Positions 17,574 through 27,343 of a stretch of DNA of 64,000 nucleotides are shown here, piece by piece. The translations under genes were made by a program, and so were the position numbers. Numbering within the stretch: the stretch's first letter is position 1; each line of letters starts with the position of its first letter. A model generated the notes under the pieces. That model did no database searches, was not told where the DNA came from, and worked only from the letters and a program-made list of their open reading frames with translations. Source of the stretch: Streptomyces sp. NBC_00525 (GTDB taxonomy: Bacteria > Actinomycetota > Actinomycetes > Streptomycetales > Streptomycetaceae); NCBI RefSeq assembly GCF_036346595.1, contig NZ_CP107834.1, positions 744,001 to 808,000 of the forward strand, read 5' to 3'.

Positions 17574-17674
17574 TTGACCCGGGGGCGGTACAGGTCTTAC
17601 GTTCTCAATGTGCGGCTTTTCGGAGCCCCCACAGACGCGAAGCCCCCGGTTGTTCCCCCGTGACCGGGGGCTTC
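17574..17674 (+). ncRNA. Candidate small RNA or leaderless transcript with terminator
   Basis: A promoter-like pair TTGACC (17574-17579), 18 bases, TACGTT (17598-17603) predicts a start near 17608-17612. A strong 12-bp hairpin, GAAGCCCCCGGT with ACCGGGGGCTTC (17639-17650 and 17663-17674), ends the putative 65-base transcript. An upstream GGAGCCCCC (17622-17630) is a near copy of the 5' arm and could compete for the 3' arm. An ATG at 17608 could also start a leaderless frame, which reads as low-complexity. Alternatively the hairpin just terminates the kinase gene. Confidence 0.4.
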
Positions 17675-17885
17675 GTCCTGTCCACCGCGCACCCCTCCCC
17701 CACCCCGTTTCTCACCCTGGGTCACGACGCCTCCCGGGCCTGCGGCACCCTTCGTCGGATACGCACCGCACAGGTACGATGCCTCTCGGTGGGGTCAATT
17801 CCCGTCCACGGCACAGTGATTCGCGCGCCTCGGCGGGCTTTCGGGCGCGGCGGGACATCCTGGGGGCACGTTTGTGGGGGACCTG

Positions 17886-19787
17886 ATGGACTTCGGCACG
17901 CAGGGCACACAGGCCCCGGCCGACCTCGCCTGGCTGCGGGGCGTGGACGCCTACACGATGGGCGCCTATCCGCAGGCCGAGGAGGAGTTCCGTGCGGCCG
18001 TGCGCCAGGACCCCGCGATGGCCGACGCCTGGCTCGGACTGCACGCGCTGCGCGTCGACACCGCGTCGGCCCTGCTGCACATGCACCGCCACCGCGACCG
18101 CTTCGGCGAGCAGCGCACCCGTCACCGGCGCACCCTGAACTCCTGGTACTGGCTGGGCTGGTGGGTGCAGCCGGTGCTCGAGAGCCCGCGCGATCTGCTC
18201 CTGGCGCACGCCTCGCACTGGCTGGACGGCCGCCATGTGGCGGAGCTGGACCGGGCGCTGGCGGCCCTGCCCCCGGTGGAGACCGATCCCCAGGTCCGCT
18301 TCCTGCACGCCTGCCGCTCCTATCTGGTCAAGGACTGGGAGCAGCTCGTGCGCCACACCGAGCAGCTGATCGACGATCCGCTGCTGGGCATCGAGGCCGG
18401 GCTGTTCGGCGGCATGGCGCGGGTGCGGCTGGAGATGTACGGGCAGGCGGAGCCGATGCTGGCGACGGCCCTGATGCGCTGCCGCAGCGAGCAGCCCCAG
18501 CGCAAGGAGCTGCGCTACTGGCTGGCCCGCGCGCACGAGGGCACCGGCCGCAGCGCCGCCGCCCTGCCGCTGTACCGGGCCGTGCACCGGATCGACCCCG
18601 CCTTCATGGACACCTCGGCGCGGCTCGCCGCCATCGCGGACTACGACGGCCTGGACGGCTCGGAGGACGTGTCGGGGCTCGCCGCGGTGTCGCTGACCGG
18701 CGTCGAGGCGGACGGGTTCTACGGCGAGGGGCAGGCGGAGAGCGCCCTGCCGCCGGGGGCCGAGCAGCCGGACGGCCGGGAGCTGCCGGCGGGCGGCGAG
18801 CCGCAGGACGCCTCCGGTGCCGCCGTCTCGCCGCTGCCCGGCGGGGTGCGGGCGAAGGCCCCGGCGCGCCGGCCGTTCCCGGCCGGGCCCAGCGATCCGG
18901 CGCTGCTGGCCGAGGCGCTGGCGGAGCTGGAGCGGATGGTGGGCCTGGAGCCGGTGAAGCGGCAGGTCAAGGCGCTGTCGGCGCAGTTGAACATGGCGCG
19001 GCTGCGGGCGGGCCAGGGGCTGCCCGTACAGCCGCCGAAGCGGCATTTCGTCTTCTCCGGCCCGTCCGGCACCGGCAAGACGACGGTGGCGCGCATCCTG
19101 GGCCGGGTGTTCTACGCGCTGGGCCTGCTCGGCGGCGACCATCTCGTGGAGGCGCAACGGGCCGACCTGGTGGGCGAGTTCCTGGGCCAGACGGCGGTGA
19201 AGGCGAATGAGCTGATCGATTCGGCGCTGGGCGGGGTGCTGTTCGTCGACGAGGCGTACAGCCTGTCCAACACCGGGTACAGCAAGGGCGACGCGTACGG
19301 GGACGAGGCGCTTCAGGTCCTGCTGAAGCGGGCGGAGGACAACCGGGACCATCTCGTGGTGATCCTGGCCGGCTATCCGGAGGGCATGGACCGGCTGCTG
19401 TCCACCAATCCGGGGCTCTCCTCGCGCTTCACGACCCGGGTGGACTTCCCGAGCTACCGGCCGCTGGAGCTGACCGCGATCGGTGAGGTGCTGGCCGCCG
19501 AGAACGGGGACGGCTGGGACGAGGAGGCGCTGGAGGAGCTGCGCTCCATCAGCGGCCATGTCGTGGACCAGGGCTGGCTGGACGAGCTGGGCAACGGCCG
19601 CTTCCTGCGGACGTTGTACGAGAAGAGCTGTGCCTACCGCGATCTGCGGCTGTCGGGCTGTACGACGCCGCCGACGCGGGACGACCTGGCGACGCTGCGG
19701 CTGCCGGATCTGATGCAGGCGTACGGCGAGGTGCTGTCGGGCCGGGGGCCTGCGGGCCGCGGCCCGCAGGAGCCGCCGGCGCCGTGA
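17886..19787 (+). CDS. EccA/CbbX-like AAA+ ATPase with TPR-like N-terminus
   Basis: 633 residues. The N-terminal 270 residues are helical, TPR-like repeats (AYPQAEEEFRAAVRQDPAMA). An acidic, proline-rich linker follows, then a single AAA+ domain of the CbbX/SpoVK type. It has Walker A GPSGTGKTTVAR, Walker B GVLFVDEAYSL, sensor 1 LVVILAGYPEGM and an arginine finger in NPGLSSRF. This is the architecture of EccA of ESX secretion systems, but no ESX genes are nearby, so its partner is unknown. The ATG at 17886 follows GGGGGA; a GTG four codons earlier would overlap that site. Confidence 0.85.
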   Translation: MDFGTQGTQAPADLAWLRGVDAYTMGAYPQAEEEFRAAVRQDPAMADAWLGLHALRVDTASALLHMHRHRDRFGEQRTRHRRTLNSWYWLGWWVQPVLESPRDLLLAHASHWLDGRHVAELDRALAALPPVETDPQVRFLHACRSYLVKDWEQLVRHTEQLIDDPLLGIEAGLFGGMARVRLEMYGQAEPMLATALMRCRSEQPQRKELRYWLARAHEGTGRSAAALPLYRAVHRIDPAFMDTSARLAAIADYDGLDGSEDVSGLAAVSLTGVEADGFYGEGQAESALPPGAEQPDGRELPAGGEPQDASGAAVSPLPGGVRAKAPARRPFPAGPSDPALLAEALAELERMVGLEPVKRQVKALSAQLNMARLRAGQGLPVQPPKRHFVFSGPSGTGKTTVARILGRVFYALGLLGGDHLVEAQRADLVGEFLGQTAVKANELIDSALGGVLFVDEAYSLSNTGYSKGDAYGDEALQVLLKRAEDNRDHLVVILAGYPEGMDRLLSTNPGLSSRFTTRVDFPSYRPLELTAIGEVLAAENGDGWDEEALEELRSISGHVVDQGWLDELGNGRFLRTLYEKSCAYRDLRLSGCTTPPTRDDLATLRLPDLMQAYGEVLSGRGPAGRGPQEPPAP

Positions 19788-19802
19788 CCCGTGCCGTGCG
19801 GC

Positions 19803-19842
19803 GCGCCGCCGGCCACCGGAGGGTTCCGGTGGCCGGCGGCGC
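19803..19842. terminator. Bidirectional hairpin between AAA+ and CNNM genes
   Basis: Perfect 18-bp inverted repeat (19803-19820 with 19825-19842) and a GGGT loop between convergent genes. Confidence 0.82.
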
Positions 19843-19878
19843 GGCGGTACGGGTACAGCGACGGCTACGGGGACGGGC

Positions 19879-21006
19879 TCAGCCCACCAGGGCGCCCGCC
19901 CCGTCCGGGTCGGTGGTCCGCTCCCCGGTTCCCCGCTCCCCCGCGATCGGCTCCCCGGTGCGGCGTGGTTCCGCCACCCGGTGCGCCGGGTCGCGTACCT
20001 CACCGACCAGCATCTCCAGCACGTCCTCCATCGCGACCAGGCCGAGCACCCGCCCGGAGGCGTCGGCGACCTGGGCGAGGTGCGTGGCGGCGCGGCGCAT
20101 CACGGTCAGGGCGTCGTCCAGCGGGAGTTCGGCCCGTACGGTGGCCATCGGGCGCCACAGCTGCTGGGGCACCGCGCGCTCGCGGTCCTCCAGGTCCAGG
20201 ACGTCCTTGACGTGCAGGTAGCCCATGAAGGGGCCGCCCCCGTCCGCGCAGACCGGGAAGCGCGAGAAGCCGGTGCGCACGGTCAGCTCCTCGATGCGGC
20301 GCGGGGTGACGGAGGGGTCGACGGTCACCAGCGCGGCCCGGCGCAGCAGGACGTCGGTGACCGGATGGCTGCCCAGCTCCAGGGCGTCCTCCAGGCGTTC
20401 GCGCGCCTCGGGTTCGATGAGTCCGGCCTGCCCGGAGTCCTCCACCAAGCGGTTGAGCTGCTCGCTGGTGAAGACGGCCTCCACCTCGTCCTTCGGTTCG
20501 ACGCCGAAGAGGCGGAGCACCAGCCGGGCGCAGGCGCCGAGCGCCGAGGTGACCGGGCGGCAGAGCCGGGCGAAGCCGACGAGGCCGGGGCTGAGCCAGA
20601 GCGCGGTCTTCTCCGGCGCGGCCATCGCCAGGTTCTTGGGGACCATCTCGCCGATGACGAGGTGGAGGAAGACGACGAGGGCGAGCGCCAGCACGTAGCC
20701 GAGCGGGTGGACCAGCCCTGCGGGCAGGTGCACGGCGGTGAAGACGGGCTCCAGGAGGTGGGCGACAGTCGGTTCGGCGACGGCGCCCAGGGTCAGCGAG
20801 CAGACGGTGATGCCGAACTGGGCCGCGGCCATCATCCGGGGCAGGTTCTCCAGCCCGTACAGCACCTGGCGGGCGCGGGTGGAACCGGCGGCGGCGAGGG
20901 GTTCGATCTGGCTGCGGCGCACCGAGACCAGGGCGAACTCCGCCCCGACGAAGAAGCCGTTCGCCAGGACGAGGAGTCCGGCGAAGAACAGCTGGAGGAG
21001 GCTCAT
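19879..21006 (-). CDS. CNNM/CBS-domain membrane protein (second of pair)
   Basis: 375 residues: an N-terminal DUF21/CNNM transmembrane domain with ANGFFVGAEFALVSVRRSQIE and the conserved LVIGEMVPKNLAM, then two CBS repeats (RAALVTVDPSVTPRRIEEL and the FMGYLHVKDVLDL to VAMEDVLEMLVGEV strands). It lacks the C-terminal CorC_HlyC domain that its partner has, ending instead in a charged tail. Related proteins move or sense Mg2+ or Co2+. The start overlaps the stop of the upstream paralogue (ATGA), so the two are co-translated and may heterodimerise. Confidence 0.88.
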   Translation of the reverse strand: MSLLQLFFAGLLVLANGFFVGAEFALVSVRRSQIEPLAAAGSTRARQVLYGLENLPRMMAAAQFGITVCSLTLGAVAEPTVAHLLEPVFTAVHLPAGLVHPLGYVLALALVVFLHLVIGEMVPKNLAMAAPEKTALWLSPGLVGFARLCRPVTSALGACARLVLRLFGVEPKDEVEAVFTSEQLNRLVEDSGQAGLIEPEARERLEDALELGSHPVTDVLLRRAALVTVDPSVTPRRIEELTVRTGFSRFPVCADGGGPFMGYLHVKDVLDLEDRERAVPQQLWRPMATVRAELPLDDALTVMRRAATHLAQVADASGRVLGLVAMEDVLEMLVGEVRDPAHRVAEPRRTGEPIAGERGTGERTTDPDGAGALVG

Positions 21007-22364
21007 CGCGCGGCCTCCAGGACGGCGGGCCGCGCGGGGTCCGCGGCGGCCGGCACGGCCACCCGGACGAAGCGGACCTTCTCGGCGCGGTAGTGGCCGA
21101 CCTGGCGGACGGAGATCCGCCAGCCGGGGAGTTCGGCGCGGTCGCCGGGGGCGGGGATGCGGCCCAGCAGGTCGGCGACGAGTCCGGCGACCGTCTCGTA
21201 CGGGCCGTCGGGCACGTCCAGTCCTATGCGGCGCAGGGTGAGGACCCGGCAGCTGCCCTCGGCGTCCCAGGCGGGCCGGCCGTCCTCGGGCGGGGCGGGG
21301 GCCAGCTCGGGGCGGTCGGCGCCCTCGGCGTCGTGCTCGTCGCGGACCTCGCCGACGAGCTCCTCGATGATGTCCTCCAGGGTGACGACCCCGGCGGTGC
21401 CGCCGTACTCGTCGACGACGACGGCGATCGGCTGCTCGTTGCGCAGCCGCTGGAGGAGCTGCTCGACGGGCAGGGTCTCGGGCACCAGGAGCGGCGGCAC
21501 GGCGATGCGGCCCGCGGTGGTGCGCAGCCGGTCGGGGGCCGGGACGGCCAGGGCGTCCTTGAGGTGGATCATGCCGACGACCTCGTCGATGCGCTCCCGG
21601 TAGACGGGGAAGCGGGAGAGGCCGGTGGCGCGGGTGAGGTTGAGGACGTCCTCGGCGGTGGCGGAGGTCTGCAGGGCGCTGACCTTCACGCGCGGGGTCA
21701 TGACGTGCTGGGCGGTGAGCCCGGCGAGCGACAGGGTCCGTACGAAGAGGTCGGCGGTGTCCTGTTCGAGGGTGCCGGCCTCGGCGGAGTGCCGGGCGAG
21801 GGAGACGAGTTCGCCGGGGGTGCGGGCGGAGGCCAGTTCCTCGGTGGGTTCGACGCCCAGCAGGCGTACCAGCCGGTTGGCCGCGGTGTTCAGGGCGCCG
21901 ATGACCGGCCGGAAGAGGCGGGTGAAGCGGGCCTGCGGTCCGGCGACGAACCGGGCGACCGTGAGCGGGCGGGAGACCGCCCAGTTCTTCGGGACGAGTT
22001 CGCCGATGACCATCTGGACGGCGGCGGCGAGCAGCATGCCGGTCACCACGCTGACGGTGGGGACGGCGCCGTCGGGCAGGCCGGCCGCGGCGAAGGGGCC
22101 GTCGAGGAGCTGGGCGAGGGCCGGTTCGGCGAGCATGCCGACCACCAGGGAGGTGATGGTGATGCCGAGCTGGGTGCCGGAGAGCTGGAAGGAGAGTTCG
22201 CGCAGGGCGTCGGTGACCGATCGGGCCCGCCGGTCGCCCTCGGCCGCGGCGCGCTCGGCGTCCGCGCGTTCCACCGTGACGAGGCCGAATTCGGCCGCCA
22301 CGAAGAATCCGTTGGCGAGGATGAGAAGGAATGCCGCGGTGAGCAGCAGTAGGGGGGTTGTCAT
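21003..22364 (-). CDS. CNNM/CBS/CorC-domain membrane protein (first of pair)
   Basis: 453 residues in the full hemolysin-C-like order. The CNNM membrane domain (ANGFFVAAEFGLVTVERADA, MVIGELVPKNWAVSRP) comes first. Two CBS repeats follow, with MTPRVKVSALQTSATAED, IHLKDALAVPA and AVVVDEYGGTAGVVTLEDI. The last part, VRDEHDAEGADR to the C-terminus, is a transporter-associated CorC_HlyC domain. The gene is 37% longer at the C-terminal end than usual single-copy short forms because that domain is present. It is a paralogue of the downstream gene; the pair is probably a gene duplication kept as an operon. Confidence 0.9.
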   Translation of the reverse strand: MTTPLLLLTAAFLLILANGFFVAAEFGLVTVERADAERAAAEGDRRARSVTDALRELSFQLSGTQLGITITSLVVGMLAEPALAQLLDGPFAAAGLPDGAVPTVSVVTGMLLAAAVQMVIGELVPKNWAVSRPLTVARFVAGPQARFTRLFRPVIGALNTAANRLVRLLGVEPTEELASARTPGELVSLARHSAEAGTLEQDTADLFVRTLSLAGLTAQHVMTPRVKVSALQTSATAEDVLNLTRATGLSRFPVYRERIDEVVGMIHLKDALAVPAPDRLRTTAGRIAVPPLLVPETLPVEQLLQRLRNEQPIAVVVDEYGGTAGVVTLEDIIEELVGEVRDEHDAEGADRPELAPAPPEDGRPAWDAEGSCRVLTLRRIGLDVPDGPYETVAGLVADLLGRIPAPGDRAELPGWRISVRQVGHYRAEKVRFVRVAVPAAADPARPAVLEAAR

Positions 22365-22452
22365 GCCGCCGCCTCCGCTGAGGGGGCGGCGCAGGTACTA
22401 CCGGACGATCCGTCCATTGCTGGAGGGAGTCACTCCTCGGGTCGCAGGAAAA

Positions 22453-22485
22453 GCCCCGCCGGCCGGGTGGGCCTTCGGGCGGGGC
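22453..22485 (-). terminator. Hairpin downstream of the rib-his operon
   Basis: GCCCCGCC (22453-22460) pairs with GGCGGGGC (22478-22485), about 70 bases beyond the stop of the PH-domain gene. It could end the long leftward rib-his transcript. The stem is only 8 bp, so this is tentative. Confidence 0.45.
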
Positions 22486-22550
22486 GGGGCGCGCACGGGG
22501 CGCCGCCGTTCTCCAGAGTAAACAACGGGAGGCCCTGCGGGGCAGGGGGC

Positions 22551-23015
22551 TCAGCCGTTGTCCGTGCCCGTGCCGCGGTTCTCGGCGAGGGCGCGGAGCG
22601 CGCGGACGTCCCGGATGGCCTGCTGCTTGGCGATGCCGGGCTGGATGCCGAGGGCGGGCATGCTGGTGCCGTCGCTGAGGTCGAGAAAGACCCACGGATC
22701 GCCGACCCGCAGGTTGACGCGGACGATTTCGGCCCAGGACAGGCGGCGGCTGCGGGTGAGGTTGACGACGGTGACGCCCTCCTCGTCGGCGACGACCTTG
22801 GGCCGGCTGAGCAGCGCGAGGACGCCGAAGAAGAGGAGGGCGGTGAAGACGAAGCTGACCCGTTCTCCCCCGCTGAGCTGTTCGAGGGTGAAGGCGACGA
22901 CGGTGATGACGGCGAACATCACCGCCCCCACGGTGAGCAGGACCATCCGGGTGCGGGTCGGCCGGAAGGTGACCGGCAGGGCCGGGGTGCCGGTCGGGGG
23001 CGTGGGGGCTGACAT
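22551..23015 (-). CDS. PH-domain membrane protein
   Basis: 154 residues. Two adjacent membrane helices (MVLLTVGAVMFAVITVVAF and VSFVFTALLFFGVLALL) are followed by a bacterial PH-like domain (VVADEEGVTVVNLTRSRRLSWAEI and VFLDLSDGTSMPAL). Such small PH proteins are common in actinobacteria, and no biochemical role is established. It lies 25 bp downstream of hisG on the same strand, so it is probably the last gene of the rib-his operon. Confidence 0.85.
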   Translation of the reverse strand: MSAPTPPTGTPALPVTFRPTRTRMVLLTVGAVMFAVITVVAFTLEQLSGGERVSFVFTALLFFGVLALLSRPKVVADEEGVTVVNLTRSRRLSWAEIVRVNLRVGDPWVFLDLSDGTSMPALGIQPGIAKQQAIRDVRALRALAENRGTGTDNG

Positions 23016-23040
23016 CGTGCTCTTCTTCCGTCTCCCGCCG

Positions 23041-23889
23041 TCAGAGACGGCAGGCGTGGATCGCGGTGGTGAGGATGGCGCGGGCGCCGAGGTCGTACAG
23101 GTCGTCCATGATCCGCTGTGCCTCGGCGGCGGCGACCATGGAGCGGACGGCGACCCAGCCCTCGTGGTGCAGCGGGGAGATGGTCGGCGACTCCAGGCCG
23201 GGCGTCAGGGCGACGGCGCGCTCCAGGTGCTCGACGCGGCAGTCGTAGTCCATCATCACGTAGCTGCGGGCGACCAGGACGCCCTGGAGGCGGCGCAGGA
23301 ACTGCTGGACCTTGGGTTCCTCGCCGGGGGCGCCGGTGCGCCGGATGACGACGGCCTCGGAGGTCATGATCGGTTCGCCGATGATTTCGAGGCCGGCGTT
23401 GCGCAGGCTGGTGCCGGTCTCCACGACGTCCGCGATCACCTGGGCGACGCCGAGTTCGATGGCGGTCTCGACGGCGCCGTCGAGGTGGACGACGGAGGCG
23501 TCCACGCCGGAATCGGCGAGGTGCTTGGCGACGATGCCCTCGTAGGAGGTGGCGATCGTCAGGCCGCCGAAGTCCTGCGGTCCGGCGACGGTGCCGGGCT
23601 TGGCGGCGAAGCGGAAGGTGGAGCGGGCGAAGCCGAGCCGGAGGATCTCCTCGGCCTGGGCGCCGGAGTCGAGCAGCAGGTCGCGGCCGGTGATGCCGAT
23701 GTCGAGGCGGCCCGAGCTGACGTAGATGGCGATGTCGCGGGGGCGCAGGTAGAAGAACTCGACCTCGTTGGCGGGGTCGACGAGGACGAGTTCCTTCGAC
23801 TCCTTGCGCTGCTTGTAGCCCGCCTCATGGAGCATCGCCATCGCAGGCCCGGAGATGGCTCCCTTGTTGGGGACGGCGATGCGCAGCAT
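23041..23889 (-). CDS. hisG: ATP phosphoribosyltransferase, long form
   Basis: 282 residues, the length of the long HisG with a C-terminal regulatory ACT-like domain. It couples ATP and PRPP in the first step of histidine synthesis and is usually inhibited by histidine. The N-terminus LRIAVPNKGAISGPAM, the periplasmic-binding-like core IGITGRDLLLDSGAQ and the C-terminal VAVRSMVAAAEAQRIMDDLY are typical. It follows hisE by 59 bp. Confidence 0.96.
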   Translation of the reverse strand: MLRIAVPNKGAISGPAMAMLHEAGYKQRKESKELVLVDPANEVEFFYLRPRDIAIYVSSGRLDIGITGRDLLLDSGAQAEEILRLGFARSTFRFAAKPGTVAGPQDFGGLTIATSYEGIVAKHLADSGVDASVVHLDGAVETAIELGVAQVIADVVETGTSLRNAGLEIIGEPIMTSEAVVIRRTGAPGEEPKVQQFLRRLQGVLVARSYVMMDYDCRVEHLERAVALTPGLESPTISPLHHEGWVAVRSMVAAAEAQRIMDDLYDLGARAILTTAIHACRL

Positions 23890-23948
23890 GAGGTCGGGTT
23901 TCCTTTGCGGAGGGTGGGGCGGGACGGGTACGGGGTGCGGGGTCCGGC

Positions 23949-24221
23949 TCAGAGGTGGGCGTAGACGTCGTCGAGGGAGATCCCGCGCGCGACCATCATC
24001 ACCTGGACGTGGTACAGCAGTTGCGAGATCTCCTCGGCGGCGGCGTCCTTGCTCTCGTGCTCGGCGGCCATCCAGACTTCGGCGGCCTCCTCGACGACCT
24101 TCTTGCCGATGGCATGGACCCCCTTCTCCACCAGCTCGGCGGTGCGGGAGGTGGAGGGGTCGCCGTTGGCGGCCTTGAGCTGCAGCTCGGCGAAGAGCTC
24201 TTCGAAGGTTTTGTTCGCCAT
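23949..24221 (-). CDS. hisE: Phosphoribosyl-ATP pyrophosphatase
   Basis: 90-residue all-helical MazG-fold enzyme that removes pyrophosphate from phosphoribosyl-ATP, the second step of histidine synthesis. The motifs [17 protein letters not shown] (metal-binding EE..E) and [18 protein letters not shown] are intact. It stands alone, not fused to HisI, as usual in actinobacteria. It is 34 bp downstream of ribH and directly upstream of hisG. Confidence 0.96.
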   Translation of the reverse strand: MANKTFEELFAELQLKAANGDPSTSRTAELVEKGVHAIGKKVVEEAAEVWMAAEHESKDAAAEEISQLLYHVQVMMVARGISLDDVYAHL

Positions 24222-24255
24222 GATGTGCTCAGAATACGGGGTGCCGGGCCCGTAC

Positions 24256-24741
24256 TCAGCGCCAGGGTTCGCTGACCGAGCGCAGTGTGGCGGCGGTGGC
24301 GACGGCAGCGGTGACCGCTTCGTGCCCCTTGTCCTCGTTGGACCCTTCGAGTCCGGCGCGGTCGAGCGCCTGTTCCTCGGTGTCGCAGGTGAGGACGCCG
24401 AAGCCGACCGGAACGCCGGTGTCGACGGCGACCCGGGTCAGCCCGGCGGTGACGCCGTGGGACACGTACTCGAAGTGCGGGGTGCCGCCGCGGATGATCA
24501 CGCCGAGGGCGACGATCGCGTCGTAGCCGCGGCCGGCCAGCACCTTGGCGACGACGGGCAGCTCGAAGCTGCCGGGGACGCGGAGCAGGGTCGGCTCGTC
24601 GATGCCCAGCTCGTGCAGGGCGCGCAGGGCGCCGTCGACGAGTCCGTCCATGACCTTCTCGTGCCACTGTGCGGCGACGACCGCCACACGGAGGTCACCG
24701 CAGTTGCGTACGGACAGTTCGGGTGCGCCCTTGCCGCTCAT
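24256..24741 (-). CDS. ribH: 6,7-dimethyl-8-ribityllumazine synthase
   Basis: 161 residues. It condenses the RibA product derivative with 3,4-dihydroxybutanone phosphate to make ribityllumazine. Key features are the substrate loop [16 protein letters not shown], the catalytic region [20 protein letters not shown] and the conserved C-terminal [16 protein letters not shown]. Lies 48 bp downstream of ribBA in the riboflavin operon. Confidence 0.97.
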   Translation of the reverse strand: MSGKGAPELSVRNCGDLRVAVVAAQWHEKVMDGLVDGALRALHELGIDEPTLLRVPGSFELPVVAKVLAGRGYDAIVALGVIIRGGTPHFEYVSHGVTAGLTRVAVDTGVPVGFGVLTCDTEEQALDRAGLEGSNEDKGHEAVTAAVATAATLRSVSEPWR

Positions 24742-24789
24742 GTCTCTCCTGCTTCTCTGTACGGGTGACGTGTTGTGGTGCCGGTGGTG

Positions 24790-26084
<1,295 letters not shown>

Positions 26085-26088
<4 letters not shown>

Positions 26089-26729
26089 GCCGTGACTCCT
26101 TCCAGTACGGGTGTCCGCGTACGCAGCCACCAGTCGCGCATCCCCCACAGGACGAGGGCGCCGTAGACGACGTAGATGAGACCGGAGAAGGCGAGTCCGC
26201 TGTGGAAGTTCAGCGGGACGCCGACCAGGTCGACGAGGAGCCAGGCGAACCAGAACTCGACCATGCCGCGGGCCTGGGCGAGCATCGCGACGAGGGTGCC
26301 GGCGAAGATGTAGGCGTCGGCCCACGGGCTCCAGGAGAGCGAGGGGAAGGCGGTGAACAGGCCGCCGACCGCGAGGGTGCCGAGGGCGGCCCCGCCGGCC
26401 AGGTAGCCGCGTTCGCGCCAGGTGGCGAAGCGGACCGCGATGGTGCCGTCCTGTGCCTGGCGCCGGCCGCGGTTCCACTGCTGCCAGCCCCAGACGGCGA
26501 CGGCGATGACGATGAGCTGCTTGCCGACGCTGCCCGCCTGGTGGACGGAGACGTTGGCGGCGACCAGCACGACGCCGGACAGGAGCTGGGCGGGCCAGGT
26601 CCAGATGGAGCGCAGCCAGCCCAGGGCGAGGGCGATCAGGCCGACGGTGTTGCCGATCATGTCGGACCAGATGATGTGCTGGCCGAGGAGGGTGAACGCC
26701 TCGGAGTTCAGCCAGTGCACGGCGCTCAC
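26085..26729 (-). CDS. ribM: PnuC-family riboflavin transporter RibM (PnuX)
   Basis: 214-residue membrane protein with about seven helices and the PnuC-family signatures [17 protein letters not shown] and [20 protein letters not shown]. PnuC proteins usually carry nicotinamide riboside. The homologues placed inside actinobacterial rib operons (RibM/PnuX of S. davaonensis and Corynebacterium) take up riboflavin. Its place between ribE and ribBA, with 4-base overlaps on both sides and behind an FMN riboswitch, supports riboflavin as substrate. GTG start at 26729. Confidence 0.9.
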
Positions 26730-27343
26730 TTCGCGTCCTCTCCGGGCTCCGGCGCGCCGGCGCCGAGCAGCCGCTCGACGTACTTCGCGATGACGTCCAC
26801 CTCCAGGTTGACCGGCTCGCCGGGCCCCTTGAGGCCGAGCGTGGTCAGGGCGAGGGTGGTGGGGATGAGGCTGATGGTGAAGTGGTCGGGGGCGGCGTCC
26901 ACCACGGTGAGGCTGACGCCGTCCACGGTGATCGAGCCCTTCTCCACCACGTACCGGGAGAGGTGCGCGGGCAGCGAGACCTTCACGACCTCCCAGTTCT
27001 CGGAGGGGGTGCGCTCCAGGATGCGGCCGGTGCCGTCCACGTGGCCCTGGACGATGTGGCCGCCGAGCCGTCCGCCGAGCGCCATGGGGCGTTCGAGGTT
27101 GACGCGGGAGCCGGTGGTCAGGGCGCCGAGGCTGGAGCGGTTCAGCGTCTCGGCCATCACATCGGCGGTGAACTCGTGCTCGCCGAGGTCCACGACGGTC
27201 AGGCAGACGCCGTTCACGGCGATCGAATCGCCGTGCTTGGCGCCCTCGGTGACGACGGGGCCGCGCAGACGGAAGCGGGAGGCGTCGTCGAGCCGCTCGA
27301 CGGCGGTGACCTCACCCAGTTCTTCGACAATTCCGGTGAACAC
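26726..27343 (-). CDS. ribE: Riboflavin synthase alpha chain
   Basis: 205 residues with the two homologous lumazine-binding repeats. The N-terminal repeat starts [18 protein letters not shown] and contains [16 protein letters not shown]. The second has [14 protein letters not shown] and [17 protein letters not shown]. It dismutates two ribityllumazines into riboflavin and a pyrimidine. The GTG start immediately follows the ribD stop (TGAGTG), and its own stop overlaps the ribM start. Confidence 0.96.
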   Translation of the reverse strand: MFTGIVEELGEVTAVERLDDASRFRLRGPVVTEGAKHGDSIAVNGVCLTVVDLGEHEFTADVMAETLNRSSLGALTTGSRVNLERPMALGGRLGGHIVQGHVDGTGRILERTPSENWEVVKVSLPAHLSRYVVEKGSITVDGVSLTVVDAAPDHFTISLIPTTLALTTLGLKGPGEPVNLEVDVIAKYVERLLGAGAPEPGEDAK

